A DNA stretch of 64,000 nucleotides from NCBI RefSeq assembly GCF_030532715.1, contig NZ_JAUNKO010000002.1:412864-476863 (forward strand). The letters run 5' to 3'. The notes under the pieces were generated by a model. That model was not told where the DNA came from, made no database searches, and worked only from the letters and a program-made list of their open reading frames with translations. Source of the stretch: Corynebacterium sp. Lineage in GTDB: Bacteria > Actinomycetota > Actinomycetes > Mycobacteriales > Mycobacteriaceae. The position numbers were made by a program, and so were the translations under genes. Positions 37,776 to 47,591 of this stretch are shown one piece after another. How positions within the stretch are numbered: the stretch's first letter is position 1; every line of letters starts with the position of its first letter.

Positions 37776-38438
37776 TTACCCTCCGTGTTGCAACAGTAAC
37801 TGCTCGAATTCTGTGAGCGTCTCAGCCGCGTCAGCGGGCGGTGCGGCCGGGGGAGTAGCTCCCATTGCTGGCGCGAGGCCGCCAACGGTGGCGTGTTGCG
37901 CGAGCATGAGCGTGGCGAGTTCCTGGGCGCTGCGGCGAATCCGATCGCTGAGTTGCTGCGCGTGTTCCCCGCCGAAGTCTTCGGTGGCGGCGAAGACGCC
38001 AGTGGGCACGATTGCTGCCCGCAGGTAGCCGAGGAGGGGGCGAATGGCATGGTCCAGCACCAGCGAGTGCCGTGCCGTGCCGGCGGTAGCGCCGATGAGG
38101 GTGGGTTTGCCGTCCAGCACCTGGGTATCCAAAAGGTCGAAAAACATTTTGAATAGCCCGGAGTAGCTTGCGGTAAACACCGGGGTGACGGCGACAATGC
38201 CGTCGGCGGCGGCGATGGCTTGCTGGGCGTCGGCAAGCGCGGGGGTGGTGACGCCACCGGCGGAGGTCATCGCCTGCGCCATGTCTACGGCGAGGTCGCG
38301 CAGTTCGATGGTGGTGACGTGCACGGATTCCCCGCGCGCGGTGATGGCGGCGACGGTGGCGTTGGCTAGCTGGTCGCTGAGGTTGCGTGTGCTGGACGGG
38401 TTGGACAGGCCGGCGGTGAGTACAACGAGGTTACGCAT
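37776..38438 (-). CDS. NADPH-dependent FMN reductase, CE1759-like
   Basis: 220 aa flavodoxin-like fold, starting LVVLTAGLSNPSSTRNL (phosphate-binding loop) with GIVAVTPVFTASYSGLFKMFFD further on. It supplies reduced FMN to the luciferase-like monooxygenase encoded just upstream; the two genes overlap by 8 nt. The tail beyond residue 185 is Ala/Pro-rich. The pair matches the CE1758/CE1759 duo described as a family in actinobacteria; its substrate is unknown. Confidence 0.83.
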   Translation of the reverse strand: MRNLVVLTAGLSNPSSTRNLSDQLANATVAAITARGESVHVTTIELRDLAVDMAQAMTSAGGVTTPALADAQQAIAAADGIVAVTPVFTASYSGLFKMFFDLLDTQVLDGKPTLIGATAGTARHSLVLDHAIRPLLGYLRAAIVPTGVFAATEDFGGEHAQQLSDRIRRSAQELATLMLAQHATVGGLAPAMGATPPAAPPADAAETLTEFEQLLLQHGG

Positions 38439-39537
38439 TGGGCTTTACCTTATGGTGCGGGTGGTCGGGGTTGGCGGCGAGGTCGGCGTGCGAGGGCGGG
38501 TTGCTGGGCACATGCGCTGGCCGGCGTTCCTCGAACCGACGCCGTAATTCGGGCACCACGTCGCGGCCGAGGCGCTCGATTTGGTCAAGGACTACTTCTG
38601 TGGGCAAGCCAGCATGATCGACGAGGAAGAGTTGACGTTGGTAGTCGCCCACCCAATCCGCAAATTGCAGCGTACGCTCGATTACTTGTTCGGCGGTGCC
38701 GACGGTGAGCGGGGTGTACGTGGAGAACTCTTCGAGCGAGGGTCCATGGCCGTACACGGGGGCATTGTCGAAGTATGGGCGGAAGGTGTTTTTCGCCTCC
38801 GTTTCGGAGTCCGCGATAAATACGTGCCCGCCCAAGCCCACGATGGCTTGGTCCGCGCGCCCATGACCGTAGTGTTCGAAGCGCTTGCGGTAGAGGTTGA
38901 CCATTCGTGCGGTGTGCTCCTTGTTCCAGAAAATATTGTTGTGGAAGAACCCGTCGCCGTAGAACGCCGCCTGCTCTGCAATCTCTGTTGAGCGGATGGA
39001 ACCGTGCCAGACAAACGGGGCTACGCCGTCCAGCGGTGCTGGCGTTGAGGTGTATCCCTGCAGCGGGGTGCGGAACTTACCCTCCCAATTCACCACGTCT
39101 TCGCGCCACAGCCGCCGCAATAGGTGGTAGTTTTCGACGGCCAGCGGAATACCCTGGCGGATATCCTTGCCGAACCATGGGTACACCGGCCCCGTGTTAC
39201 CGCGACCCATCATCAGGTCCACTCGGCCGCCGGAAAGATGCTGCAAAAACGCGTAGTCCTCGGCGATTTTCACGGGATCATTGGTGGTGATCAGCGTGGT
39301 GGAGGTGGAAAGCAGCAAGTTGTCGGTCTTCGCCGCAATATAGCCCAGGTGGGTGGTGGGTGACGAAGGGACGAACGGGGGATTGTGGTGCTCGCCGGTA
39401 GCGAAGACGTCCAGCCCGACCTCTTCCGCCTTGAGCGCCATGCGCGTCATTGCATCAATGCGCTCCCCTTCGGAAGGGGTGCGGCCGGTCGTTGGGTCGG
39501 TGGTGACGTCTCCGATGGTAAAGATTCCAAATTGCAT
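38431..39537 (-). CDS. luciferase-like FMN-dependent monooxygenase, CE1758-like
   Basis: 368-aa bacterial-luciferase TIM-barrel family. Motifs include MQFGIFTIGDVT, VFATGEHHNPPFVPSSP and GRVDLMMGRGNTGPVYPWFG. It would use FMNH2 provided by the overlapping reductase gene downstream to oxygenate an unidentified substrate. GGAG lies upstream of the ATG. The C-terminus is His/Pro-rich (PDHPHHKVKPNA). Confidence 0.85.
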   Translation of the reverse strand: MQFGIFTIGDVTTDPTTGRTPSEGERIDAMTRMALKAEEVGLDVFATGEHHNPPFVPSSPTTHLGYIAAKTDNLLLSTSTTLITTNDPVKIAEDYAFLQHLSGGRVDLMMGRGNTGPVYPWFGKDIRQGIPLAVENYHLLRRLWREDVVNWEGKFRTPLQGYTSTPAPLDGVAPFVWHGSIRSTEIAEQAAFYGDGFFHNNIFWNKEHTARMVNLYRKRFEHYGHGRADQAIVGLGGHVFIADSETEAKNTFRPYFDNAPVYGHGPSLEEFSTYTPLTVGTAEQVIERTLQFADWVGDYQRQLFLVDHAGLPTEVVLDQIERLGRDVVPELRRRFEERRPAHVPSNPPSHADLAANPDHPHHKVKPNA

Positions 39538-39719
39538 CGGGGCAACTCCTTCGCGCTTGTGTACCTACTCGCTGTGCGAGATTGGTGTCATGTCAACAAT
39601 CGGGTGAAAAATGAAGCCTTTGCTACGGAAAGGCCCTTCTGTGTGGTTCAACAAGCTTCCGAAAGGTTTATTCCCGGGGGTGTGGAGCGCGCTGAATAAG
39701 GGTCACCTTCCCGGCATTC

Positions 39720-39748
39720 ATTTTCAATAAATTGCCTTTAATGAAAAT
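39720..39748. promoter_or_regulatory. inverted repeat upstream of the CDF exporter
   Basis: ATTTTCA (39720-39726) and TGAAAAT (39742-39748) form a 7-bp inverted repeat just upstream of the -10 box TAGTTT (39755-39760). AT-rich repeats with GAAAAT/ATTTTC arms resemble Zur-type sites, so metal control is possible. Confidence 0.4.
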
Positions 39749-39767
39749 CTACGGTAGTTTCGTCGCC

Positions 39768-40715
39768 ATGACGCACAGCCACGATCATCATGTTCACGAC
39801 CACCATGACCACGACCACCACTCGCACGATCACTCTGCGCATTCGCACGTCCCGAGTTCGATGCGTGCGCTCGTCGCGGTGATTGCCCTCACGGGTACGG
39901 TGTTCTTTGCGGAGTTTGTTGCCGGCATCGTGTCTGGTTCTCTCGCACTGCTTGCGGACGCGGCGCACATGTTTTCGGATTCCGCGGGGTTGGTGGTGGC
40001 GCTGGTGGCGCTGCTGGTTGGGCGGCGCTCGGCGTCGAAAAGCGCCACCTATGGTTATCGTCGGGCGGAGGTGCTTGCGGCGGCGCTCAATGCGGGCACA
40101 GTGGGGGTGATCGCGGTATGGATTGGCGTGGAGGCGCTGCTGCGGCTGGGGCGTGCCGAACCTGTGGAAACTGGTCTGATGCTCGTGGTGGCGGTGATTG
40201 GTTTAGTGGTGAATGGCATTTCCGCGTTGGTGTTGGTGCGCCGTAGCCATGACAACCTGAACGTGCGGGGTGCGTATTTGCACGTGCTTACAGACATGCT
40301 GGGTTCCGTCGCCGTTATCGTGGCGGGCGTGGTGATCCGGGTGACTGGGTTTACCGCCGCGGACACAATCGCATCGCTGTTCATCGCGTTCATTATTGTG
40401 CCGCGGGCGTGGAAACTGTTCCGCGCGGCGTTGCACGTGTTGTTGGAGGGCGTGCCGCCAACCGTGGATCCGCAAGAACTTTCGGCGCGTTTGGAGGCGC
40501 TGGAGGGGGTGGTGGACGTCCATGATCTGCATGTGTGGAGTGTCACAGGTCAGGACGTGTTGGTGACCTGCCACGTGGTCACGGAAGTGCCGGCGGAGCA
40601 GCAATGTGCCCTGTTGGACGCGGCGAGTGCGGTGCTGGGTGACTTGGGGGTCGGGCACTCCACGATTCAACTGGAGTCGGCTGCGCACTTCGACCACGAA
40701 GTGATTCGGCACTAG
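39768..40715 (+). CDS. cation diffusion facilitator, probable zinc exporter
   Basis: 315 aa from ATG 39768. In-frame TTG 39732 and ATG 39741 lie upstream, but TAGTTT at 7 nt favours 39768. The first 27 residues carry 14 His alternating with Asp and Ser, a cytoplasmic metal-binding tail. Six TM helices include the metal-site HxxxD motifs (LLADAAHMFSDS and LHVLTDMLG) typical of Zn2+/H+ antiporters such as ZitB or CzcD. The C-terminal ferredoxin-like domain follows from about residue 225. Zinc is the likeliest ion; cobalt or cadmium cannot be excluded. Confidence 0.88.
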   Translation: MTHSHDHHVHDHHDHDHHSHDHSAHSHVPSSMRALVAVIALTGTVFFAEFVAGIVSGSLALLADAAHMFSDSAGLVVALVALLVGRRSASKSATYGYRRAEVLAAALNAGTVGVIAVWIGVEALLRLGRAEPVETGLMLVVAVIGLVVNGISALVLVRRSHDNLNVRGAYLHVLTDMLGSVAVIVAGVVIRVTGFTAADTIASLFIAFIIVPRAWKLFRAALHVLLEGVPPTVDPQELSARLEALEGVVDVHDLHVWSVTGQDVLVTCHVVTEVPAEQQCALLDAASAVLGDLGVGHSTIQLESAAHFDHEVIRH

Positions 40716-40719
40716 CGGG

Positions 40720-40732
40720 TAGGCTTTGGCAT
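40720..40732 (+). promoter_or_regulatory. -10 box of the DUF262 gene
   Basis: TAGGCT at 40720-40725 ends 7 nt before ATG 40733, with no Shine-Dalgarno sequence. Confidence 0.5.
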
Positions 40733-42511
40733 ATGTCGTTCAGCACCCCAAGCTATGACTTGATTGACTTGTTTGGTCGAATTGATCGCGGTGACCTGCA
40801 ACTCCCGGACTTTCAGCGGGATTACTCGTGGGACGTGGATCGGATTCGTTCGCTTCTTGTTACGGTGTTGCGAGGTTATCCGGTGGGCTGTTTCATGGCC
40901 CTGGATACCCGCAACGAGCCGATGCGTTTCCGCCCGCAGCCGCTTGCCGGGGCGCCCGATCGCGGGGTGGATCCCGGGTTGCTGCTGCTGGATGGGCAGC
41001 AGCGCCTGACCACGCTGTATCAATCGCTCGCGGGCGATGGCGAGGTGCGCACGAAAGATCCCCGTCAAAAACGTATTCGCCGCAAGTTTTTTGTCGACGT
41101 CGCTCGTGCCGTCAGCGCCGACATCATGCCTGATGAGGCCGTCTTTTCGGTGGATGAGACCGGTAAGGTGCGGTCTCACTTTGGCCCGCACATCCCGGAC
41201 GGTATTTACGATCACGCCTCGGCAGTGGCTGCCGGGGTGGTGCCGGTGTCCGTGTTGCTGTTCAATGAAGGCACCGACATGCTGTTCGATCTTGTGGATG
41301 CGCCTGGCGGGGATCGAGAGACCGTGAAGCGGTTCTATAACCGCGTGATGAAACCGCTGAGCGGTTACTCCGTTCCGGTTATCCGTTTGGATCGGGAAAC
41401 CGCCCGTGGTGGCGTGGGTTCCATTTTTGCCAAGGCGAATTCCGCCGGCGTGCAAATGGATGTATTCGAACTTTTGACCGCGGTGTTTGCTACCCAGGAT
41501 TCGGACTTTAAGCTCGGCGAGCACTGGGGGAAGATCCAGCAGACGCTGAGCAAGCATCCGGTATTGGCTCAGATCGGGCCGACCGAGTTTCTCACCGCGG
41601 TGGCCTTGTATGTCACGCATCATCGTGGGCGCGCCCACGGCCAGCGTGAGGACATCCTTGATCTCGATTTGGACGCGTATATCCCGGCCGCCGAAATCAT
41701 GCGCGACGCGTTCGAGCTGGCCGCGCAGTTCTTGTACCAGCGGTGTATTTTATCCCCGGACTTGGTGCCGTACGGGGCGCAAATAGTCCCGCTGGCGGTG
41801 ATTTTGGCGCTTCTACAAGACGTGGAGCTTAGTGAACATGGTGCGGGTGACCGGTTGAACCGCTGGTTCTGGTCGGGTGTGTTTGGCGAGTTGTACGGCT
41901 CGCCGGCGGTGGACGTGCGTGCCGCCCGCGACGTGGACCAGGTCACCGCGTGGGTGCGGGACGAGCACGCTCCGTTGCCCGCCACGGTGGATAAGGCGCG
42001 GTTTATGGAATCTCGCCTGCTCAGCGCCGCGCCAAATGCGGGCGTGTACCGCGGCATTTACGCTCTGATCATGGGCCGCGGGGCCCGCGACTGGCGTACT
42101 GGACAAACTTTCGATCAGGAGAGTTTTGAGGAGCTGGGCGCGAGTTTCGGCCGGATCTTCCCGCGCGGCTGGGACGTTGACCCCGTGCTGGCCGAAAGCG
42201 TGCTGAACCATACGCCGATGGGCCGCCGTACCGAGGTGATGCTCAGCGAGGCCTCGCCGGCGCGTTACCTCGGGCGGGTGCAGAATAAGTCCCTGATGGA
42301 GGACGCGGAGTTTGATGCCATGCTTGCCTCGCACTTGCTGGATTCGGAGTTGCTGCACCAGGCCCGTGCCACGGAGTTTTTGACGGACCGCCGGCGCAGG
42401 CTGTTGGCCATGGTGGAGGAAGCCATGGGGGTGCAGGCGGAGCGCGATGTGGATGAATCAGATTTGGCAGGCGGCGAGGAAGGCCCCGACGCGTTCGCGA
42501 AAGGGAACTGA
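40733..42511 (+). CDS. DUF262-domain protein (GmrS/ParB-like), stand-alone
   Basis: 592 aa. The N-terminal DUF262 region (1-150) has LQLPDFQRDYSWD, then LLLDGQQRLTTLYQ, the conserved DGQQR motif of the GmrSD restriction N-domain and related ParB/Srx-like NTPases. Asn/Ser-rich FAKANSAGVQMDVFELL follows. The C-terminal half is helical; no DUF1524/HNH nuclease (the GmrD part) is apparent. Family members include type IV restriction enzymes, but many stand-alone versions have unknown roles. It sits between a metal exporter and serA, among core genes rather than in a defence island. Confidence 0.72.
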   Translation: MSFSTPSYDLIDLFGRIDRGDLQLPDFQRDYSWDVDRIRSLLVTVLRGYPVGCFMALDTRNEPMRFRPQPLAGAPDRGVDPGLLLLDGQQRLTTLYQSLAGDGEVRTKDPRQKRIRRKFFVDVARAVSADIMPDEAVFSVDETGKVRSHFGPHIPDGIYDHASAVAAGVVPVSVLLFNEGTDMLFDLVDAPGGDRETVKRFYNRVMKPLSGYSVPVIRLDRETARGGVGSIFAKANSAGVQMDVFELLTAVFATQDSDFKLGEHWGKIQQTLSKHPVLAQIGPTEFLTAVALYVTHHRGRAHGQREDILDLDLDAYIPAAEIMRDAFELAAQFLYQRCILSPDLVPYGAQIVPLAVILALLQDVELSEHGAGDRLNRWFWSGVFGELYGSPAVDVRAARDVDQVTAWVRDEHAPLPATVDKARFMESRLLSAAPNAGVYRGIYALIMGRGARDWRTGQTFDQESFEELGASFGRIFPRGWDVDPVLAESVLNHTPMGRRTEVMLSEASPARYLGRVQNKSLMEDAEFDAMLASHLLDSELLHQARATEFLTDRRRRLLAMVEEAMGVQAERDVDESDLAGGEEGPDAFAKGN

Positions 42512-42672
42512 CGGGTCGCGGCGCCGCACCCCCGATTGGCGGTGCGGTGTTACCAAAGCCTTAGACTATTCGCAGTCGCACGCCAATGAGCCGGCGTGGA
42601 CCTGCTCGGGTGTTCGACGCGGTCGTGCCGCACACCTGGGCGGACATCACTTCCTTGAAGGAGCCCAGATCC

Positions 42673-44265
42673 GTGAGCAAAAACGCTCGACCGGTAGTCC
42701 TCATCGCAGATAAGCTCGCGCAATCCACCGTGGATGCGCTCGGAGATTCCGTGGAGGTGCGTTGGGTGGACGGCCCCAACCGCCCCGAACTGCTTGCCGC
42801 CGTTGCAGAAGCAGATGCTCTCCTTGTTCGATCCGCCACCACCGTTGACGCGGAAGTGCTCGAGGCGGCGCCCAACCTGAAGATCGTCGGGCGCGCAGGC
42901 GTCGGCTTGGACAACGTTGATATCGCTACGGCGACGGCCCGCGGCGTCATGGTGGCCAACGCCCCGACATCGAACATTCACTCGGCTTGCGAGCATGCGA
43001 TTTCGTTGCTGCTGGCAACGGCCCGTCAGATCCCAGCGGCTGATCAAACCTTGCGCGAAGGCGAGTGGAAACGCTCCTCTTTCAGCGGTGTGGAAATCTT
43101 CGGCAAGACCGTCGGCGTTGTGGGCTTCGGCCACATCGGCCAATTGTTCGCCCAGCGGCTTGCGGCGTTTGAAACCACGATCTTGGCGTATGACCCGTAT
43201 GCAAACCCGGCGCGGGCGGCGCAGCTTGGCGTGGAGTTGGTGGATTTGGAGGAGCTGATGCAGCGCTCCGACTTCGTCACCATCCACCTGCCAAAAACCA
43301 AGGAAACCGCCGGCATGTTCGATGCGGAGTTGCTTGCCAAGGCGAAGCGAGGGCAGATCATTATCAACGCCGCGCGTGGTGGGCTAGTCGATGAGCAGGC
43401 GCTTGCCGATGCCATCGATGCGGGCCATATCCGAGGCGCGGGTTTTGACGTGTACGCTACCGAGCCGTGCATTGACTCTCCGCTGTTTGGCCGCCCGGAG
43501 GTCGTGGTGACCCCGCACTTGGGTGCGTCCACCGTAGAGGCTCAGGACCGCGCCGGCACCGATGTTGCGGATTCCGTGCTGAAGGCATTGGCTGGCGAGT
43601 TCGTTGCGGACGCCGTGAATGTTTCCGGCGGTTCCATTGGTGAAGAAGTTGCGCTCTGGCTCGAACTGGTGCGCAAACTCGGCTTGGTTGCTGGTCATTT
43701 GCTCGATGGCTTCCCGGCCCGCATCGAGGTGGAGGCGCGCGGCGAACTGTCCACCGAAGACGTGAGCGCGCTCGGCTTGTCCGCGATGCGCGGGCTGTTC
43801 TCTGCAGTGCTGGATGAGACTGTGACGTTTGTGAATGCGCCTCGCATCGCCGAGGAGCGCGGGGTGACGGTGAAGACTTCCACCGCCCCGCAATCCGTGA
43901 GCCACCGCTCCGTGGTGGAGGTGAAGGTGATTTCGGGTGACGGGAGTTCCGCCAGCGTGGTGGGCGCCCTGACCGGCTTGGATCGCGTTGATAAGATCGT
44001 TCGCATCAATGGTCGCGGTTTGGACATGCGTGCGGAAGGCCGCAACCTGTTCCTGCAGTACCAAGATGCCCCCGGCGCGTTGGGCAAGGTGGGCACCATG
44101 CTTGGCTCCGCTGGCATCAACATTGTGGCTGCGGCACTTTCCCAAGATTTCGAGGGTGAGGGTGCGACGTTGATCCTACGGGTGGATTCCGAGGTTCCGG
44201 AGCCGCTGGTTGCTCAGATTGCCGATTCGATTCAAGCAACCGCGTTCCAGCTTGACCTCGACTAG
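42673..44265 (+). CDS. serA: D-3-phosphoglycerate dehydrogenase
   Basis: 530 aa, long (type I) form that catalyses the first step of serine synthesis. GTG 42673 follows GAAGGAG by 9 nt and matches the corynebacterial N-terminus ([14 protein letters not shown]); the open frame upstream is noncoding. Motifs: VGFGHIG nucleotide binding, [13 protein letters not shown] with the catalytic Arg-Glu region, TPHLGAST with the active His. It ends with the allosteric-substrate-binding domain and a C-terminal ACT domain ([18 protein letters not shown]), which senses serine. Confidence 0.96.
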   Translation: MSKNARPVVLIADKLAQSTVDALGDSVEVRWVDGPNRPELLAAVAEADALLVRSATTVDAEVLEAAPNLKIVGRAGVGLDNVDIATATARGVMVANAPTSNIHSACEHAISLLLATARQIPAADQTLREGEWKRSSFSGVEIFGKTVGVVGFGHIGQLFAQRLAAFETTILAYDPYANPARAAQLGVELVDLEELMQRSDFVTIHLPKTKETAGMFDAELLAKAKRGQIIINAARGGLVDEQALADAIDAGHIRGAGFDVYATEPCIDSPLFGRPEVVVTPHLGASTVEAQDRAGTDVADSVLKALAGEFVADAVNVSGGSIGEEVALWLELVRKLGLVAGHLLDGFPARIEVEARGELSTEDVSALGLSAMRGLFSAVLDETVTFVNAPRIAEERGVTVKTSTAPQSVSHRSVVEVKVISGDGSSASVVGALTGLDRVDKIVRINGRGLDMRAEGRNLFLQYQDAPGALGKVGTMLGSAGINIVAAALSQDFEGEGATLILRVDSEVPEPLVAQIADSIQATAFQLDLD

Positions 44266-44297
44266 TATTCGGTCCGGTTTCCCAGACGGAGCAAACA

Positions 44298-44774
44298 ATG
44301 ACGATTTCAGGTGAACAACTGCGCGATAGCGTGGGTTCGTTTCCGTCTGGGGTGACGGTGGTAACCACCCGAGTGGCCGGGCAGGATTTAGGGTTGACAG
44401 TGAGCTCGTTTGCCTCGCTCTCGCTGGATCCTGCGCTGGTCATGGTGTGCATTGATAACCGCTCGCAGAGCATTCCGCACCTGCGTCCGGGGCGACCCGT
44501 GGGGGTGAGCGTGCTTGCCCGCGACCAATTGCAGATCGCAGTTCAGTTCGCTCGGCACGGGGTGGATAGGTTCGCCGATGTGGCGGTGCGCCGCGGCATG
44601 TTTAACCTTGCGTTTATCGACGCCGCGGCCGCCTGGTTCGCCGGCATCGTCTATGCCGTGCACGGTGGCGGCGACCATCGGATCATCACCATCGCGGTGG
44701 AGGATTGCGGCCGTGACTTGGGCAAACAACCTTTGTTGTACCATCGCGGTCGATTGAACGAGCTCTACCGGTAG
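44298..44774 (+). CDS. flavin-reductase-like FMN-binding protein
   Basis: 158 aa, HpaC/RutF-like split-barrel FMN-binding fold, showing GSFPSGVTVVTTR and LGLTVSSFASLSLDPALVMVCID. It would reduce FMN or FAD with NAD(P)H for a partner oxygenase; no oxygenase is adjacent, so the partner is unknown. GGAG precedes the ATG by 8 nt. It lies in a run of same-strand genes between serA and leuB. Confidence 0.82.
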   Translation: MTISGEQLRDSVGSFPSGVTVVTTRVAGQDLGLTVSSFASLSLDPALVMVCIDNRSQSIPHLRPGRPVGVSVLARDQLQIAVQFARHGVDRFADVAVRRGMFNLAFIDAAAAWFAGIVYAVHGGGDHRIITIAVEDCGRDLGKQPLLYHRGRLNELYR

Positions 44775-44784
44775 TTTGGTAGAG

Positions 44785-45513
44785 GTGAGTGATCAGATTG
44801 TGCAAAGTGCGCTCGCGGCTGCGGGAGTGCCGCTGACGTATAGCGGCGGAACGTTTGGCTATCAATGGCCGGAGGCGCTTTCCGAGGCGGAGCAGCTTCG
44901 GGTGCTCGCCCAAGCGACCGGATTTCACGCCCAGCACCCCGCCCCAGTGTTTTACACCAAAAACGATTCTTTGTTCGCACACTGGTATTTTCCTGATGCG
45001 GGTGAGATGACGGCGGGTCAGGCGCGGGCGGCCGTCGATACGCTGACGCGGGGTATTGCGGAGTTTTCCCGCGCGATGGGCGTGGACACCGATGGTGCTG
45101 GCGTGGACTGGGAGGCGGATGCGGATCCCGTTACCTATGACCGGATTAAGCGCTGGTTTGCGGGCAAGGGCCAGCCGGAGTTGCCGGAAGATGAGGAAAC
45201 CGGGGCGTTGTGCCTGGCCATGGATGGTACGCCCGTGGATATTGAGGTGGGGGAGATGTTTTCCGTGCAGGTGTCTGCGCGGGTTCCCGATGCCGATCCC
45301 GCGAGCCTGCTGCACTATTGCAATCAGCTCAACCGGGTTGGTTTTCCGGCGGTGTGTGTGGTGATGCTCGAGGAGCAATGGTGGGCGGTTTCCAAGTATT
45401 CGGTCGAAGCGCGTGCTGGATTGAGTGATGCCCAGTTGGACGAAGCCATCCGTAAAGGGGTAACGGGTGCGGGCGCACAGGTGCGCGATCTGTTGCGTCT
45501 TCACCGGGGGTGA
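44785..45513 (+). CDS. YbjN-like protein of unknown function
   Basis: 242 aa. It starts at GTG 44785 with TAGTTT 7 nt upstream (GGTAGAG in that gap could also act as a weak ribosome binding site); a TTG at 44776 is also in frame. Two similar lobes are suggested: FAHWYFPDAGEMTAGQARAAVDTL and FSVQVSARVPDADPASLLHYCNQLNRV. The second resembles YbjN/type III chaperone-like domains of actinobacteria. No signal peptide or TM helix. Its role is unknown. Confidence 0.68.
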   Translation: MSDQIVQSALAAAGVPLTYSGGTFGYQWPEALSEAEQLRVLAQATGFHAQHPAPVFYTKNDSLFAHWYFPDAGEMTAGQARAAVDTLTRGIAEFSRAMGVDTDGAGVDWEADADPVTYDRIKRWFAGKGQPELPEDEETGALCLAMDGTPVDIEVGEMFSVQVSARVPDADPASLLHYCNQLNRVGFPAVCVVMLEEQWWAVSKYSVEARAGLSDAQLDEAIRKGVTGAGAQVRDLLRLHRG

Positions 45514-45555
45514 TACACTGGCTAAATCCGTGTAGTGAGAGAGGATTCCCACATT

Positions 45556-46572
45556 ATGAAACTGGCTGTGATTGGTGGCGACGGCATCGGCCCCGAGGTA
45601 ACCGTCGAGGCGCTCAAAGTTTTGCACGCCGTGCGTGACGACATCGAAACCACCGAATACGATCTCGGCGCCCGACGCTACCTCCGCAACGGCGAATTGC
45701 TCACCGACGCAGACCTGGAATCCTTGCGCGAACATGATGCGATCTTGTTGGGTGCGATTGGGGCGCCGGGCGAGGTGCCCCCCGGCGTGCTGGAACGCGG
45801 CCTGCTCCTTAAAATGCGGTTCGCATTGGATCATCACGTGAATCTGCGCCCCGCCAGGCTTTATCCCACCGCCACCTCGCCGCTAGCGAATCCGGGCGAG
45901 ATCGACTTTGTGGTGGTGCGGGAGGGCACCGAAGGCCTTTACTGCGGTAACGGCGGCACTCTGCGCCAAGGCACCCCGCACGAAGTTGCCTCCGAGGTCA
46001 GCCAAAACACTCGGTATGGGGTGGAGCGTGTAGTCCGCGACGCGTTCGAGCGTGCGCAGCAGCGTCGCCGCAAACTTACCCTTGTGCACAAAACGAACGT
46101 ACTGGTCAATGCCGGCGGGCTGTGGGAACGTACGGTCGCAGATGTGGCGCGTGAATATCCTGACGTGACCGTGGAATACAACCATATCGACGCCGCCACG
46201 ATCTATATGGTGACCGACCCCGGCCGGTACGACGTAATCGTTACGGATAACCTGTTCGGCGATATTTTGACCGACCTTGCGGGCGCGATTACCGGGGGAA
46301 TCGGGCTGGCGGCATCCGGCAATATCGATGCCACCGGCACCAATCCGTCCATGTTCGAGCCGGTGCACGGATCGGCGCCGGACATTGCGGGCCAGGGCAT
46401 TGCCGACCCCACGGCTGCGATTCTGTCGGCGGCGATGATGCTTCGCCATGTGGGCGACGAGCACAACGCGGTGCGAATTGAAGAAGTGGTCGCCGCCGAC
46501 GTGGCCGCACGGACGGCCGGTCCCGTTCGCACTGCCGAAGTGGGGGACCGCATCGCCGCCGCGCTGCGTTAG
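45556..46572 (+). CDS. leuB: 3-isopropylmalate dehydrogenase
   Basis: 338 aa, the actinobacterial length. It oxidatively decarboxylates 3-isopropylmalate in leucine synthesis with NAD+. Visible: [15 protein letters not shown], metal/substrate Asp residues in [19 protein letters not shown], and [24 protein letters not shown] 45556 follows GAGAGG by 11 nt. leuA, leuC and leuD are not present in the window. The 3' end overlaps a convergent gene by 4 nt. Confidence 0.96.
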   Translation: MKLAVIGGDGIGPEVTVEALKVLHAVRDDIETTEYDLGARRYLRNGELLTDADLESLREHDAILLGAIGAPGEVPPGVLERGLLLKMRFALDHHVNLRPARLYPTATSPLANPGEIDFVVVREGTEGLYCGNGGTLRQGTPHEVASEVSQNTRYGVERVVRDAFERAQQRRRKLTLVHKTNVLVNAGGLWERTVADVAREYPDVTVEYNHIDAATIYMVTDPGRYDVIVTDNLFGDILTDLAGAITGGIGLAASGNIDATGTNPSMFEPVHGSAPDIAGQGIADPTAAILSAAMMLRHVGDEHNAVRIEEVVAADVAARTAGPVRTAEVGDRIAAALR

Positions 46573-47591
46573 GCAGTACTGGTAAGCGTTTTTCGTTGTG
46601 GCTCCGCAGCGAGATACTCGCGCAATTGCTCACGAGTGCTCGGCAGCGCCAATGATTCGAGGCGGTAGGTTAGTGCGTCGCTGGTGGTGCGGCGCCACGC
46701 AGTATCGTTTTCCACAAGTGCTTTCAACAGCACCCGCTGTGAACTGCCGATCGGCTGCTGGTGCTTGAGCGCAAACGCCAGTAATTCCAAGTACTCCTGG
46801 TCGCGGAAATTGCCGTGGCGCATTACCGCGACCGCGGCGGGCAAAATCTCATCGATGCTTTTCGCGCGGTTGAGCAATTCGCACACGAGGGGGCGCAGCA
46901 CCTCGGCGGGATAGTGCGGATCCCAGGTAGTAATACTTGTCAACGCGCGGTTGAGCTTTCGCGTCCCCTTCTTGTTGCGGGTATGCATCGCGGCGAATGC
47001 TTGTACGATCGGGTCGGGGTCGTTGAGATAGCGGGTCACGCTGTGCCCTAACCTGCCTAGCCCGTGGATGAGTGGCCAGCGGATAATGCTGCCCAACCAG
47101 GTGTCGAGCTCGGCGACCAATCGGTTGCGAATTTTACGGCGAAATTGTTTCGTATGGGGCGTGGTCGCCCATGCCACATATACTTCCGTCAATTCCACGT
47201 AGTCGGTGGGGGATGTGTAGCTCAGGCCCAACAATTGGGTGATTACGTCCTCCGCGACGTGGGCGGGGCCGTAAAAACTATCGCCCGCGAACTTTAGCCA
47301 GCCAAGGAGGTCGCTGCGCAGCTGCTCGTAGAAGATTTCTTCGGGGTTGAGCTCGTCAAGTGCGGCGATTACGAACGATACCGCGGGTTCGGCGGCGGGG
47401 TAGTAGTCGCCCTGGTGCGTGGTAGCGGTGAACAGGTGGTCGATGGCGACCGCAATGGCTCGTTCGTCCGTGCCGAGAAGCGCTTGCAAATGCTCGGGGG
47501 TGTCCGTTGCAGCCCCGTATGCATGGAAGATTCCGGACCAGTTGGTATATTCTACGATTTCCTGGGTCGGGGAAAGATCGACAATTTTCAC
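46569..47591 (-). CDS. helical (HEAT-like) protein of unknown function
   Basis: 340 aa, almost entirely alpha-helical, with recurrent helix pairs such as [34 protein letters not shown] that suggest HEAT-like repeats. No signal peptide, membrane span or catalytic motif was found. GGAGG lies upstream of the ATG. It is a singleton between leuB and an AT-rich gap. Repeat proteins of this type include immunity proteins and scaffolds; nothing here decides. Confidence 0.6.
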   Translation of the reverse strand: MKIVDLSPTQEIVEYTNWSGIFHAYGAATDTPEHLQALLGTDERAIAVAIDHLFTATTHQGDYYPAAEPAVSFVIAALDELNPEEIFYEQLRSDLLGWLKFAGDSFYGPAHVAEDVITQLLGLSYTSPTDYVELTEVYVAWATTPHTKQFRRKIRNRLVAELDTWLGSIIRWPLIHGLGRLGHSVTRYLNDPDPIVQAFAAMHTRNKKGTRKLNRALTSITTWDPHYPAEVLRPLVCELLNRAKSIDEILPAAVAVMRHGNFRDQEYLELLAFALKHQQPIGSSQRVLLKALVENDTAWRRTTSDALTYRLESLALPSTREQLREYLAAEPQRKTLTSTA

